Shown in pieces: positions 49,219 to 59,520 of a stretch of 64,000 bases of DNA. The first letter of the stretch is position 1. The number at the start of each line of letters is the position of its first letter. The DNA is from Bin5 sp965204525 (lineage in GTDB: Bacteria > Chloroflexota > Anaerolineae > Caldilineales > Caldilineaceae), in assembly GCA_965204525.1 (NCBI GenBank), contig OZ241994.1, forward strand, positions 4,030,001 through 4,094,000. Direction: 5' to 3'. The notes beneath the pieces were generated by a model. The model saw nothing but the letters and a program-made list of their open reading frames with translations, was not told where the DNA came from and searched no databases. Made by a program: the position numbers and the translations under genes.

Positions 49219-51597
49219 ATGTCCCAATCCCGTGAAACGGGGGAGGCGCCGCGCCGATTCGCTCCTGCTCTCCCTGTTGTTCGCCCCACGATTCGCCATC
49301 TGTTGGCGCTTTACCTCCTGTTTGCCAGTCTGTTCAGCTTTGTAACCCCGCCATTCGAAGCGCCCGACGAAATCTGGCATTTCGCCTTTATTCAACATCT
49401 GGTGACGCAGCGGAGGCTGCCGGTCGCAGAACCGGATACGCGCGCCCTCTGGCGGCAACAAGGCACACAGGCGCCCGCCTACTACGCCGCCGCGGCTCTG
49501 CTTACCGCACCGATCGATCAGTCCGACTTCCCTGAACTTTTCGCGCGCGCCAACCCCCACCGCGCCGTCGGTCAACCCGATACAGCCATCAACCGCAACT
49601 ATCTGATCCACCACCGGCAGACGGAACGCTTCCCCTGGAGCCGGTCGATACTGGCCCTGCATGTCGCCCGTCTCTTCTCCGTCTTCCTCGGCGCAACGAC
49701 CGTCTATGCGGTCTACCGCACCCTTCACTTCCTTCTCTCCCCGCAGAATGCCCTGCTCGGCGCCGCCTTCGCGGCCTTCCTGCCCCAATTTGTATTCATC
49801 AGCGCCTCCGTCAGCAATGACAACGCCGTCAATGCAGCCGCCGCGCTTGTCCTCTGGCAACTGACCGGGATGCTGGTAGAGGGAGGGCGGCCGCAACGCA
49901 GCCGCCTTCTGAAACTCGGCGCTGCGCTTGGCCTGGCGCTGCTTTCCAAACTGAGTGGGCTGGGCCTCGTCGGCGTCTCCGCAATCGCAATTCTGTGGCT
50001 GTCCTGGCGGAACCGCAACCTACGCCCCATCTTCGATGCCACCCTGTGGACGGCCGTTCCCGCAATCCTGCTCGCCGGTTGGTGGTACCTGCGCAACTGG
50101 CGGCTCTACGGCGACCCCCTGGCATGGGAGATGTGGGAAGCGAACATCCTGTTGCGGGTCATTCCGGCTGGCCCGTCGCAGATCGTGAGCGAGTTGGGCG
50201 GGCTGGAACGTTCCTTCTGGGGGCTGTTTGGCTGGCTCAACCTGCCCTACCCGGCCTGGGTCTACTGGGCGTTGCGTGTCGTCGTCGCCGTCGTCGCGCT
50301 TGGGCTGCTGTTTCATCTCGCCCGGGAAACGCGCACCGGCGACGCCCACCCTGCAACCCGCTTCTCCCCCCGCCCGCCTCACGCCTTCCTGATCCTGTGG
50401 CTGCTCGTTCTGACCACCTCCTGGCTGCGCTTTATGCGCGTCGCGCCGGCCGCCCAGGGACGTTACTTCTTCGCCGCGCTGCCCGCCTTGGCGCTGCTCT
50501 GGACGTTTGGCTGGACAGGATGGGGCAGCAGATTCGGCCACAGAATCGGCTGGAGTGTTACCTCTGCCCTCGGACTGCTCACGCTGGCTACACCTTTCTT
50601 TCTGATCCAGCCCGCCTACAGGCCCCCTCCGATGTCAGTTCCTGGCAGCGATGCGAACACTGTTGTCTCCCCAACGCCCCACTCCCTCTTTCTCGCCGGA
50701 AACTCCGAGATTCAGTTACAGCATGCGGCCGCACTGTATGACGGTCGACAAGAGCATGCAAGTGAAACAGATCCTCGAGTGCCGACCGTTTTCCCCGGTG
50801 ACGAAGTGCAGGTGGATCTGGCGTACTTGACCAACGCCCCGCTGACCGATGACTGGTCGCTTTTCATCCATCTCGTGGACGGCACAGGTCTGACCGTCGC
50901 GCAACTGGATACAATGCCCGGCGGCGGGCTGCGCCCGACCGGCGGCTGGCAGCCGGGCCGCCTTCTGCTCGACAGCTATACCGTTGCAATTCCGGAGACG
51001 GCCCATACACCGAACCGGGCCAGCTGGCAGGTGGGCTTCTACGACCACCGCAGCGGCGAACGTCTGCCACAGGTCGACGGCGGCACAGGCTATTCGTTCG
51101 GCGAGGTGACCATCTGCCCCGCTGGATTCACCGTTGAAGACTGCAAACCAGGCGGGAAGGCAGACGTTTCCCAGGACGGCGGCCATAGCATCCCCATTCC
51201 ACTGCACGTGCAGTTTGACGACAACATCACCCTGGCCGGCTACAGCTTCAATACCCGTACCCCGGTTCCCGGCGACGAAATGACCGTTATCCTGTACTGG
51301 ACGGCATCGGGACAGGTGGTCGAATCCTATACGGTCTTCGCCCATCTGCTGACCGACAGCTTCGAAATGTTCGGCGGCGCCGACTTGCAGCCGTCCCCGC
51401 CAACCGAGAGCTGGGCCGGCGGCGAAACAGTTGCGACCGTGCATACTTTCACTGTCCCCTCGAACGCTCCCCCGGGACTCTATCAGATCGAGATCGGCCT
51501 GTACACCCGGCCCGATTTCCAGCGCCTGCGCGTGCTCGACAGGATCAACCCGGCGCAAGAGGACCGGCTGCTCCTCGGCCCACTGCGCATCGAGTGA
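49219..51597 (+). CDS. Large membrane glycosyltransferase (GT-C, PMT-like) with extracytoplasmic C-terminal domain
   Basis: The 792 residues start right after the preceding stop (TAAATG). About ten membrane helices fill residues 25-480. The first loop carries PPFEAPDEIWHFAFIQHLV, with an acidic pair typical of GT-C enzymes that use polyprenyl-phosphate sugars. A conserved loop reads SRSILALHVARLFSVFLG. Residues 500-792 are two beta-rich domains outside the membrane (FPGDEVQVDLAYLTNAPL; PVPGDEMTVILYWTASG). With the GT2 upstream it likely glycosylates a cell-surface lipid or protein. Confidence 0.83.
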   Translation: MSQSRETGEAPRRFAPALPVVRPTIRHLLALYLLFASLFSFVTPPFEAPDEIWHFAFIQHLVTQRRLPVAEPDTRALWRQQGTQAPAYYAAAALLTAPIDQSDFPELFARANPHRAVGQPDTAINRNYLIHHRQTERFPWSRSILALHVARLFSVFLGATTVYAVYRTLHFLLSPQNALLGAAFAAFLPQFVFISASVSNDNAVNAAAALVLWQLTGMLVEGGRPQRSRLLKLGAALGLALLSKLSGLGLVGVSAIAILWLSWRNRNLRPIFDATLWTAVPAILLAGWWYLRNWRLYGDPLAWEMWEANILLRVIPAGPSQIVSELGGLERSFWGLFGWLNLPYPAWVYWALRVVVAVVALGLLFHLARETRTGDAHPATRFSPRPPHAFLILWLLVLTTSWLRFMRVAPAAQGRYFFAALPALALLWTFGWTGWGSRFGHRIGWSVTSALGLLTLATPFFLIQPAYRPPPMSVPGSDANTVVSPTPHSLFLAGNSEIQLQHAAALYDGRQEHASETDPRVPTVFPGDEVQVDLAYLTNAPLTDDWSLFIHLVDGTGLTVAQLDTMPGGGLRPTGGWQPGRLLLDSYTVAIPETAHTPNRASWQVGFYDHRSGERLPQVDGGTGYSFGEVTICPAGFTVEDCKPGGKADVSQDGGHSIPIPLHVQFDDNITLAGYSFNTRTPVPGDEMTVILYWTASGQVVESYTVFAHLLTDSFEMFGGADLQPSPPTESWAGGETVATVHTFTVPSNAPPGLYQIEIGLYTRPDFQRLRVLDRINPAQEDRLLLGPLRIE

Positions 51598-51744
51598 GCG
51601 CCGTACCGGTTACAAACACACCGGCGCCTTGATCCACAGTCCGATTTCGACTATGATTCGTGAGGCTGATGGGACCCGATCTGGGCTACGCTGTTAATGT
51701 CCATCACTCCCATCTCTTGAATTTCGGTCGGAAAGGGACTGCGC

Positions 51745-51876
51745 ATGAGCCGTAGACGGGGCAGACGCCGCCGCTTGAGCCGCAACGAAAAGATATTCTA
51801 CTTTCTCAGCCTGCTGATCGCGCTCAGCATGGTGTTGAGCCTTGTTTACGTGGCGATTACGCCCGCCGCTCCCTAG
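51745..51876 (+). CDS. Small basic single-span membrane protein, 43 aa
   Basis: ATG 51745 has aaagg nine to ten bases upstream. The sequence is MSRRRGRRRRLSRNEKIFYF followed by one hydrophobic helix (LSLLIALSMVLSLVYVAI) and a short TPAAP tail. The arginine cluster predicts a cytoplasmic N-terminus. It fills the space between two longer genes on the same strand. No family is recognised, but composition and start support a real gene. Confidence 0.65.
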   Translation: MSRRRGRRRRLSRNEKIFYFLSLLIALSMVLSLVYVAITPAAP

Positions 51877-51942
51877 AGCGGCCACAGATCTCCACCCCGG
51901 AAAGCGCAGGCGTGACGCCCGCGCACAGTCTGGGCCGAATCC

Positions 51943-52860
51943 GTGACAGTCGAAGAACGTCGCGGGCTGGCTCTGGTAGCGATCGCTGTCCTCTTCTTCA
52001 GCACCAGCCCCGTGCTGGTGCGGTGGGCCGCCCGCTCGGTATCCTCGTTCGAGATCGCAGCCGGTCGCCTCCTCGTCGCTGGCATTGTCGTATCCGGCGT
52101 GGTTCTCCTCCGTAGCCGCGGTGCGTGGGGCGCCTCGAATGGGCGCGGCCTCCTCTCGTCCAATTGGCCTCGTCTTGTTCTCATCGGGCTGGTCGCCGCG
52201 CTCCACTTCTTTTTCTACGCCTACTCTCTCGAGTTTACGACGATTACCAATAGCCTGGCGATCATGTATACCGCGCCCATCTGGGTCGCGCTGCTGTCCC
52301 GCTTCGCGCTCCGCGAACCATTGTCGAAACGCAAATGGCTGGGCATCCTCGTAGCTGTCCTCGGCGTGGCTGTCCTGTCAGGGTTCGAGCCGGTTCTTGC
52401 GCTCGTTCAGCAAAGCGGCAGCGCATCGTACAACTTCACCAGCCGCACGTTGATCGGTGATCTGCTGGCACTGGGAAGCGCCGTCACCTACGCCGTCTAC
52501 AGCATTGCCGGCCGCAGCGAGCGACAACGTTTCCCACTGCTGGTCTACGCCGGCGCCGTCTACTTACTGGCTGCGCTCTGGCTGCTTCCAGCCGCGGCGG
52601 CGGCCCATACCCCCGGCAGTTTCAGCTGGCCCGCCGTCGCCAGCATCGTCGGCCTCGGTGTCTTCCCACTGGCATGCGGCCACACCCTCTACAACGCGGC
52701 CCTGCGTCGGGTGAACGCCACCTATGTCAATCTCATCGCTACGCAGGAGGTGCTGGGCGGCGTCCTGCTGGGCGCGCTCCTGTTGCGCGAGATCCCTTCT
52801 TTCAATGGCATAATCGGCGGCCTGATTACCATCGGCGGAATCCTCATGGTGCTCCTGTAG
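51943..52860 (+). CDS. EamA/DMT-superfamily transporter
   Basis: The protein has 305 residues from GTG 51943. Two EamA repeats of five helices each are visible: ALVAIAVLFFSTSPVLVRWA...NSLAIMYTAPIWVALLSRF and LIGDLLALGSAVTYAVYSIAG...YVNLIATQEVLGGVLLGALLL. Members export amino acids or other metabolites by proton exchange. The substrate is not evident. The lysA-like gene follows on the same strand. Confidence 0.9.
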   Translation: MTVEERRGLALVAIAVLFFSTSPVLVRWAARSVSSFEIAAGRLLVAGIVVSGVVLLRSRGAWGASNGRGLLSSNWPRLVLIGLVAALHFFFYAYSLEFTTITNSLAIMYTAPIWVALLSRFALREPLSKRKWLGILVAVLGVAVLSGFEPVLALVQQSGSASYNFTSRTLIGDLLALGSAVTYAVYSIAGRSERQRFPLLVYAGAVYLLAALWLLPAAAAAHTPGSFSWPAVASIVGLGVFPLACGHTLYNAALRRVNATYVNLIATQEVLGGVLLGALLLREIPSFNGIIGGLITIGGILMVLL

Positions 52861-52950
52861 ATTCTGCCAGTTGCCGTTTTCAGCGTGTCATCCGCCTGGC
52901 GGCTACTTTCGGTCGCTGCTGACATCTACCTCTACCGAAAGGTTTCTGCA

Positions 52951-54276
52951 ATGTATCACGACCGTCTCTCGCTCTTCCCCGACACCGTTGCTCTGCGCCC
53001 CGACAAAAGCGGCAGACCCTCGCTGCATGTTGGCGGCTGCGATCTGGAGAGGCTGGCCGCCGAATGGAGTACACCCCTCTATGTCTATGATCTTCAGACC
53101 ATCGACAGCGCAGTCAAGGCCTATCAAGATGCCCTCAGCCGCCGCTATCCCGGCCCCGCCGGCATCACCTATGCCGGCAAAGCATCTCTGAATCTGGCCA
53201 TGGCCCGTCTGATGGCGGCGCACGGCCTGCTTCTGGACTGTACCGGCGTCGGTGAGATGCACATCGCCCGCGCCGCCGGTGTCCCGCGCGCCCAGCTCCT
53301 GATGCACGGCGTCAACAAGAGCTGGGCGGACCTGCAGGCCGGGTTCGCCCACGCAGGCGCCCTCGTCGTCGACAACCCTCCTGAGTTGGAGCGCATCGCC
53401 CAACTGGCGCCTGCCCGGGGCAGCGCGCCGGCGCTCTGGTTGCGGGTACGGCCAGGTTACGCGGTGGACACCCATCATTTCCGCCAGACGGGGCAGCACG
53501 ATAGCAAATTTGGGATGGATGCCGATCAATGTGTCGACGCAATCGCATTCTGCCAGCGCAATGACCTGCCCGTGACCGGGCTGCACTTCCACCAGGGATC
53601 GCATTTCCACGCTGCCCAACAGGTGCTTCCCGCTCTCGATATGGTGTGCGAACTGATGGGCCGCTTGCAGAAGCAACTCAACTGGTGGCCTCAAGTGCTC
53701 AGCCCCGGAGGCGGTTGGGGCGCCGCCTACCATGAAGCGGATCTTCCCCACCCGTCGATCGAGCAATACGTCGCGACAGTTGCCGCAGCGCTGACAGAGA
53801 AGCTGTCGCCCCATGCCCTGCCCCTGCCGCGTCTGCAGGTGGAGCCGGGGCGCAGCCTTGTCGCCCGCGCCGGCATCGCCATCTATCAGGTAGGAACTGT
53901 CAAACGAGCGGGGGGTCGGCGTTGGCTTCTGCTTGACGGCGGAATGGCCGACAATATTCGCCCGGCCCTCTACCAGGCGCGCTACTCTGCGCTGCCGGTC
54001 ACAGACCCGCTGAGCAGAGCGCCGATTTCCGAAAACGCCTGGCTGGCCGGTCCATACTGCGAGAGCGGTGATCTGCTGATCGAGGACCTGCCATTGCCCG
54101 ACATCAAATCAGGGGAACTGCTGGCCGTTCCGGTTTGTGGCGCCTACCAGCTCATGATGGCCAGCAACTACAACGGAGCCTTGCGGCCGGCTGTCGTGAT
54201 GCTGCGCGCAGGCGTCGCGCAGCTGGCGCAGCGCCGCGAAACGGTCGAAGATCTCCTGCTGCGGGATATCGTCTGA
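52951..54276 (+). CDS. Diaminopimelate decarboxylase-like, PLP fold type III
   Basis: ATG 52951 has gaaagg upstream; the frame from 52885 has no such site. In the 441 residues the PLP lysine lies in ITYAGKASLNLAMARL (about residue 76). LHFHQGSHFH and SPGGGWGAAY bind the cofactor phosphate, EPGRSLVARAG follows, and CESGDLL gives the partner-subunit cysteine. It decarboxylates meso-diaminopimelate to lysine, or a related carboxy-polyamine substrate. I cannot separate these by eye, so no gene symbol is given. Confidence 0.88.
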   Translation: MYHDRLSLFPDTVALRPDKSGRPSLHVGGCDLERLAAEWSTPLYVYDLQTIDSAVKAYQDALSRRYPGPAGITYAGKASLNLAMARLMAAHGLLLDCTGVGEMHIARAAGVPRAQLLMHGVNKSWADLQAGFAHAGALVVDNPPELERIAQLAPARGSAPALWLRVRPGYAVDTHHFRQTGQHDSKFGMDADQCVDAIAFCQRNDLPVTGLHFHQGSHFHAAQQVLPALDMVCELMGRLQKQLNWWPQVLSPGGGWGAAYHEADLPHPSIEQYVATVAAALTEKLSPHALPLPRLQVEPGRSLVARAGIAIYQVGTVKRAGGRRWLLLDGGMADNIRPALYQARYSALPVTDPLSRAPISENAWLAGPYCESGDLLIEDLPLPDIKSGELLAVPVCGAYQLMMASNYNGALRPAVVMLRAGVAQLAQRRETVEDLLLRDIV

Positions 54277-54303
54277 AGGGCCGAAGGGGCGAGAGCGGCC
54301 GCA

Positions 54304-54645
54304 CTACGATTCGACAGGGGGTTCTTCCGGCTGGCCGACGAGCAGTTGGCGCACTACGTCATCAATGCGTCGTTTGTAGCGTAGCAGTTCCCGCCTGCAT
54401 TCCATCTCCGCTGAAGACTGTGGCTTGAACGACCGCAGCGTCTCCTCCAACTCCCAGTCGATCTGCACACGGATCCGATTGATGAGACGCCCCCGCAAAT
54501 ACTCCCGCATCTCCTGCGCAATGACCGTGTCGTAATGCAGCAGGTCATCATGCAGGTCGACCAGGCGGTCGGAGCCAATGGCAGGAATCGGCAGCGACCG
54601 CAGCGTTTCCCAGGCTCTGTTCAGTTTTCGACGATTTACACTCAT
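54304..54645 (-). CDS. Hypothetical helical protein, 113 aa
   Basis: I choose ATG 54645 (MSVNRRKLNRAWETLRSLPI). The protein is almost all helix and highly charged, with RLVDLHDDLLHYDTVIAQEM and CRRELLRYKRRIDDVVRQLL, and ends PEEPPVES. No family is recognised. It lies divergently from recA and convergently with the lysA-like gene. Confidence 0.6.
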   Translation of the reverse strand: MSVNRRKLNRAWETLRSLPIPAIGSDRLVDLHDDLLHYDTVIAQEMREYLRGRLINRIRVQIDWELEETLRSFKPQSSAEMECRRELLRYKRRIDDVVRQLLVGQPEEPPVES

Positions 54646-55050
54646 GCCAGGTCCAAATGAGGCGCTACAGTCGGACACAGTTGCAGCGTCAGTTCTGAAG
54701 TGGGAATGGAGGTTTTTCTATTCACGTCTGAAGTAGCTGACATCTGTAGTCCGAATGAGGGGATCCAAATCGCGCGAGGATTATAGTCGGTGATACGTTC
54801 AAAAGACAAGAATCGGATAGTGGAAGAATTCGAGTTGCGGGCGTAATGACGGATTCCGGTGCACTTCGCATCTCCGCAGAGCGTATCGGAACCGCAGGCG
54901 CGCAGCATGACAGACATTTTGACAGAAACTGAACGCATGTTCTATAATGGGCTCTATCAGTCCCCTCGGGGATTACCCTTGGCGCTTCTGCTCGGAAGAG
55001 GCGCGTCGAACAGGTTAAAGAGTGCCGAAAACAGGCCGTAAGGGAGAACG
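54646..55050. other. recA upstream region
   Basis: The 405-base gap contains the recA promoter and SOS-like box (54919-54948) and a short hairpin tcccctcgggga in the leader. Nothing else is recognised between 54646 and 54900. Confidence 0.6.
54919..54948 (+). promoter_or_regulatory. recA promoter with embedded SOS/LexA-type box
   Basis: TTGACA (54919-54924) and TATAAT (54943-54948), both perfect, are 18 bases apart. The spacer carries GAACGCATGTTC (54931-54942), a GAAC-N4-GTTC palindrome abutting the -10. A repressor bound there would block polymerase. The first transcribed bases begin a 95-base leader before recA. Confidence 0.88.
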
Positions 55051-56154
<1,104 letters not shown>

Positions 56155-56310
56155 CCGGTCCGGGGCCGAGGACGTCCGAAAAGATACAAGCGCCAAGTGT
56201 CAGGTGCGGGAAAGGGCGGGTGCCGTTGCGCCAGCACAGCGGCTGGTGGTAAACTCTTCGCAGATAGCTGCGACGCGTGCTGAAGCCTGAGTGGACGAAG
56301 AGGAGAGAGC

Positions 56311-57270
56311 ATGGCCCGCAAAGAGATCGTGCATAACATTCGTCAGAGACCGGCTGAGACTGCCCAAGGGAACGGTGCAACGCTGTCCGACGGACCGGTA
56401 GAGAGCGGCGCACCTTCTCAAATTGAGCGCGTCAAAAACCGGGCTCCCGCTCATGGCCTCCGCGTCACTCTGGAAGAGTACTGGGAAAAGTGGTATGAAA
56501 GGCCTCAGCCGCATATCGACGTCAGCTACGAATGGGACAACGGCATCCTGGAGGCCAAACCCTTGCCCAACTTTGCCCAGACCGAACAGTATCGCTGGTT
56601 TTTTCGCCTCCTGAGCTGCTATCTCGAAGTGAATCCCATCGCAAAGATACTTTGCTTGGAAACAGGCGCCTATATGTCGGTCCGAGATGAAAATCTGCCT
56701 TCGGGGAAGTGGGAAGTGGTATTCAAGCCGGACATCGGCATCATCCTGGACGACAATCCGGCGCCCTGGGGAGCGGATGGTCAACGCTCCTACATCGGGA
56801 TCTGCGACATGATCGTGGAGGCGTTGTTCGATTCGACTTCGGCGGAGATCAAGCGGGATACTGAAGAAAAAAAGGATGGGTATGCCCGCGCCGGTGTGAA
56901 GGAATACTTCATCCTTGATCCCAAAGACAGGCACCTGCACTTCTACCGGCTTGGCGTCGCGGGGCGCTATGAAGAGATCGAGCCGGACGAAGAAGGTGTG
57001 ATCCGTTCGCAAGTGTTGCCCGGCTTCCAGTTCCGCCGTGAGGATCTGCTGCGAGAGCCTATGCTGGTCGAACTGGGTCGGGACGATGTGTATGCGAACT
57101 ATGTCATTCCCGAATTGCAGGTTGCTGAGACAAGAGTCGAAAAGGCGGAAGAACGCGCCGACGCCGCGAAGCAGCGCGCTGACGCCGAAGCGGCCGCCCG
57201 GCGCACGGCCGAAGAAGAGGCGCAAGCACTGAAAGCCGAACTGGCCCGTCTACGCCAACAACGCTCCTGA
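56311..57270 (+). CDS. Uma2-family (DUF820) putative endonuclease with coiled-coil tail
   Basis: The 319 residues start at ATG 56311 (gaggagagagc upstream). The restriction-like nuclease core is seen in FKPDIGIILDDNP (metal-binding Asp), IVEALFDSTSAEIKRDTEEK (Glu and later Lys) and GVKEYFILDPKDRHLHFY, the usual Uma2 order. Residues 265-319 are an alanine/glutamate coiled coil (EERADAAKQRADAEAAARRT). The family is expanded in Cyanobacteria and Chloroflexota and is linked to mobile or unknown functions. A terminator follows. Confidence 0.88.
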   Translation: MARKEIVHNIRQRPAETAQGNGATLSDGPVESGAPSQIERVKNRAPAHGLRVTLEEYWEKWYERPQPHIDVSYEWDNGILEAKPLPNFAQTEQYRWFFRLLSCYLEVNPIAKILCLETGAYMSVRDENLPSGKWEVVFKPDIGIILDDNPAPWGADGQRSYIGICDMIVEALFDSTSAEIKRDTEEKKDGYARAGVKEYFILDPKDRHLHFYRLGVAGRYEEIEPDEEGVIRSQVLPGFQFRREDLLREPMLVELGRDDVYANYVIPELQVAETRVEKAEERADAAKQRADAEAAARRTAEEEAQALKAELARLRQQRS

Positions 57271-57320
57271 ATACGAAGCGCGCAAGTTTGGGCTGCGCCA
57301 TCTAGACCAACCGCATTGAC

Positions 57321-57359
57321 AAAGCAGAAGGAATGCGATAGCGTTTTTTCTGCTTTTTT
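57321..57359 (+). terminator. Rho-independent terminator after the Uma2 gene
   Basis: aaagcagaa (57321-57329) pairs with ttctgcttt (57348-57356), with a smaller inner dyad gcgatagcg, and is followed by a T run to 57359. Confidence 0.85.
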
Positions 57360-57396
57360 GTTGCCTACATTTACGCAAACTTGAATCGAGAAAGAA

Positions 57397-58566
57397 GTGA
57401 CCGCTCAGTTCACGCTTCAGATTCACAGGACAGACGGTCTGGCGCGCCGCTCCACCTTTCACACGCCCCACGGCCCCGTCGAGATGCCGGCCTTCGCCCC
57501 TGTTGGCACCGCCGCCAACGTCAAGACGCTGGAGCCGCGTGACTTGACGGAGCTGGGCGCTTCCATCCTGCTGGCCAATACCTACCATCTTTATCTGCGC
57601 CCCGGCCACGATCGGATCGAACGTCTGGGGGGTCTGCACAGCTTTATGGGCTGGGACGGTCCGATCCTGACCGACTCCGGCGGCTATCAGGTGTTCAGCC
57701 TGGCCCACCGGCGCCAGTTGGACGCCGACGGCGTGACCTTTCGCAGTCATATCGATGGATCTACCCACCGTTTTACGCCCGAACGCGTGATCGAGATCGA
57801 GGAGCGGCTCGGCGCAGATATCGCAATGGTACTGGACGAGTGCGCCGACCCCCTCGATCCCGACTATCTGGCCCAAGCGCTTTCACGTACCCACGCCTGG
57901 GCCGAGCGTTGCAAAGCCGCCCATTCGCGTCCGGACCAGGCCCTCTTCGGCATCGTGCAGGGCGGCATCTATCCGGAACTGCGGGCAGAGAGCGCCCGGA
58001 TTCTGGCCGGGCTGGACTTTCCCGGCTATGCCATCGGTGGGCTGGCTGTCGGCGAGACGAAAGAGCAGATGTACAACACGCTCGACGCAACCTGTCCCCA
58101 CCTGCCCGCGCACAAACCCCGCTATCTGATGGGTGTCGGCGCGCCCGAAGACATCCTTGAGGCGGTCTCGCGCGGCGTCGATCTGTTCGACTGTGTGCTG
58201 CCTACCCGCATCGCCCGCAACGGCGCCCTGCTAACGCCTACCGGCCGGATCAACATCCGCAATGCCCGTTTTGCCGAGGACAGCCGCCCGGTCCAGGAGG
58301 CGTGCGCCTGCTACACGTGCCGTACCTTCAGCCGCGCCTACCTGCGGCATCTCGTTATCAGCGGTGAAATCAGCGGCCTGCGCCTGGCGACCATCCATAA
58401 CCTGCACTTCATGCTACAGCTGATGGAGCAGATTCGAACGGAGATCGCGCAAGGTACCTTCGCATCTTTCCGCACCAGCTTTTTGCATGCCTATCAGATT
58501 ACCGATCAACGGGTCCGGCATGAACAGCGCCGGCGGAGAGTAGAGGCGCTGCCGGCCGCGTCTTGA
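57397..58566 (+). CDS. tgt: tRNA-guanine(34) transglycosylase
   Basis: The protein has 389 residues from GTG 57397 (gagaaagaa upstream). The substrate pocket Asp lies in LTDSGGYQVFSLAHRR (about residue 90), and the nucleophile Asp in FDCVLPTRIARNG (about 265). The zinc site is CACYTCRTFSRAYLRHL (about 305-322) with a later His. It exchanges G34 for preQ1 in tRNAs with GUN anticodons. Length and motifs are normal. Confidence 0.97.
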   Translation: MTAQFTLQIHRTDGLARRSTFHTPHGPVEMPAFAPVGTAANVKTLEPRDLTELGASILLANTYHLYLRPGHDRIERLGGLHSFMGWDGPILTDSGGYQVFSLAHRRQLDADGVTFRSHIDGSTHRFTPERVIEIEERLGADIAMVLDECADPLDPDYLAQALSRTHAWAERCKAAHSRPDQALFGIVQGGIYPELRAESARILAGLDFPGYAIGGLAVGETKEQMYNTLDATCPHLPAHKPRYLMGVGAPEDILEAVSRGVDLFDCVLPTRIARNGALLTPTGRINIRNARFAEDSRPVQEACACYTCRTFSRAYLRHLVISGEISGLRLATIHNLHFMLQLMEQIRTEIAQGTFASFRTSFLHAYQITDQRVRHEQRRRRVEALPAAS

Positions 58567-58591
58567 CGGATCAGCCCCGTAGAGGCAGAGT

Positions 58592-58627
58592 GAAGAGAAG
58601 AGAATACACCTTCCCCCTCTTCTCTTC
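58592..58627. terminator. Hairpin between tgt and uppP
   Basis: gaagagaagag (58592-58602) pairs perfectly with ctcttctcttc (58617-58627). There is no T tract, so it may be a weak terminator or a transcript-stability stem. Confidence 0.5.
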
Positions 58628-58662
58628 GGCGCCAGCGCCCACAAACGAAGACTTGCGATTCC

Positions 58663-59520
58663 ATGTTTGACCTTTTCAAAGCGTTTGTCCTCGGCCTGGT
58701 GCAGGGCGCCAGCGAATTCTTGCCAGTCAGCAGCAGCGGCCATCTGGTAATTGTGCCCTGGCTGTTCGGCTGGCCGACCTCAACGCTGCTCTTCGATACC
58801 GTCGTGCATCTGGGAACGCTTCTCTCGATCCTGGCCGTCTTCGGGCGGGACTTTGTCGCCATCATCCGGGCTACTCTCCGCAGCCTCCCAGTTCTTTTCA
58901 AAAAGAGAGGTTTGACATCCTCGTTGACGGACAATAACGCCCGCATGGGTTGGTTTATCGTCCTGGGCTCGGTTCCGGCTGCCATCACCGGCCTGCTGTT
59001 CAAAGATTCCCTGGAACGGCTCTATCATACACCGCAGGCAGCTGCCTTTTTTCTGGCGGTGACCGCTCTGCTGCTGGCAGGCAGCGAATGGATGTCCCGC
59101 AATGTCGGCGCACGCGCGCCCCTGGCAGCCATGTCGTTGCGCCAGTCCTTTCTCATCGGTCTCGCCCAGGCCGCGGCGCTCGCGCCGGGCATCAGCCGCA
59201 GTGGTACGACGATTGCCGCCGCCCTGGCCCAGGGCCTGCGCCGCGAAGCAGCAACTCGCTACAGCTTTCTCTTGGGGGCGCCGGCTTTCCTTGGCGCCGG
59301 CCTGCTGCAGGTCGTCGACACCCTGGCTGTGGAGCCGTCGGCCGTTTTGGCCGAACTGCCGGCCCTGCTGGTCGGATTCATCACCAGCGCCGTCTGCGGG
59401 TATGCCGCCATCCGGTTCCTGCTGGCCTATGTGCGCCGCAACAGCCTCTATCTGTTTTCCGGCTACTGCCTCCTCGTCAGCCTTGCAGTTCTGACACTTT
59501 TTTCTTTGCGTCTCCGATGA
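58663..59520 (+). CDS. uppP: Undecaprenyl-diphosphatase (BacA/UppP)
   Basis: The 285 residues have the two family motifs: GLVQGASEFLPVSSSGHLVI near the start (catalytic Glu and Ser) and ALAPGISRSGTTIAAAL (catalytic Arg) after residue 170. About eight membrane helices are predicted. It recycles undecaprenyl diphosphate to the monophosphate carrier for wall and surface glycan synthesis, including the GT-C enzyme of this window. The stop overlaps the next start (ATGA). Confidence 0.96.
   Translation: MFDLFKAFVLGLVQGASEFLPVSSSGHLVIVPWLFGWPTSTLLFDTVVHLGTLLSILAVFGRDFVAIIRATLRSLPVLFKKRGLTSSLTDNNARMGWFIVLGSVPAAITGLLFKDSLERLYHTPQAAAFFLAVTALLLAGSEWMSRNVGARAPLAAMSLRQSFLIGLAQAAALAPGISRSGTTIAAALAQGLRREAATRYSFLLGAPAFLGAGLLQVVDTLAVEPSAVLAELPALLVGFITSAVCGYAAIRFLLAYVRRNSLYLFSGYCLLVSLAVLTLFSLRLR

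Noticed and set aside
48289..49896. Long open frame of 535 codons on the minus strand
   Set aside because: It lies fully antisense to the glycosyltransferase genes, which have clear motifs. Its product is composition-driven and has no ribosome site.
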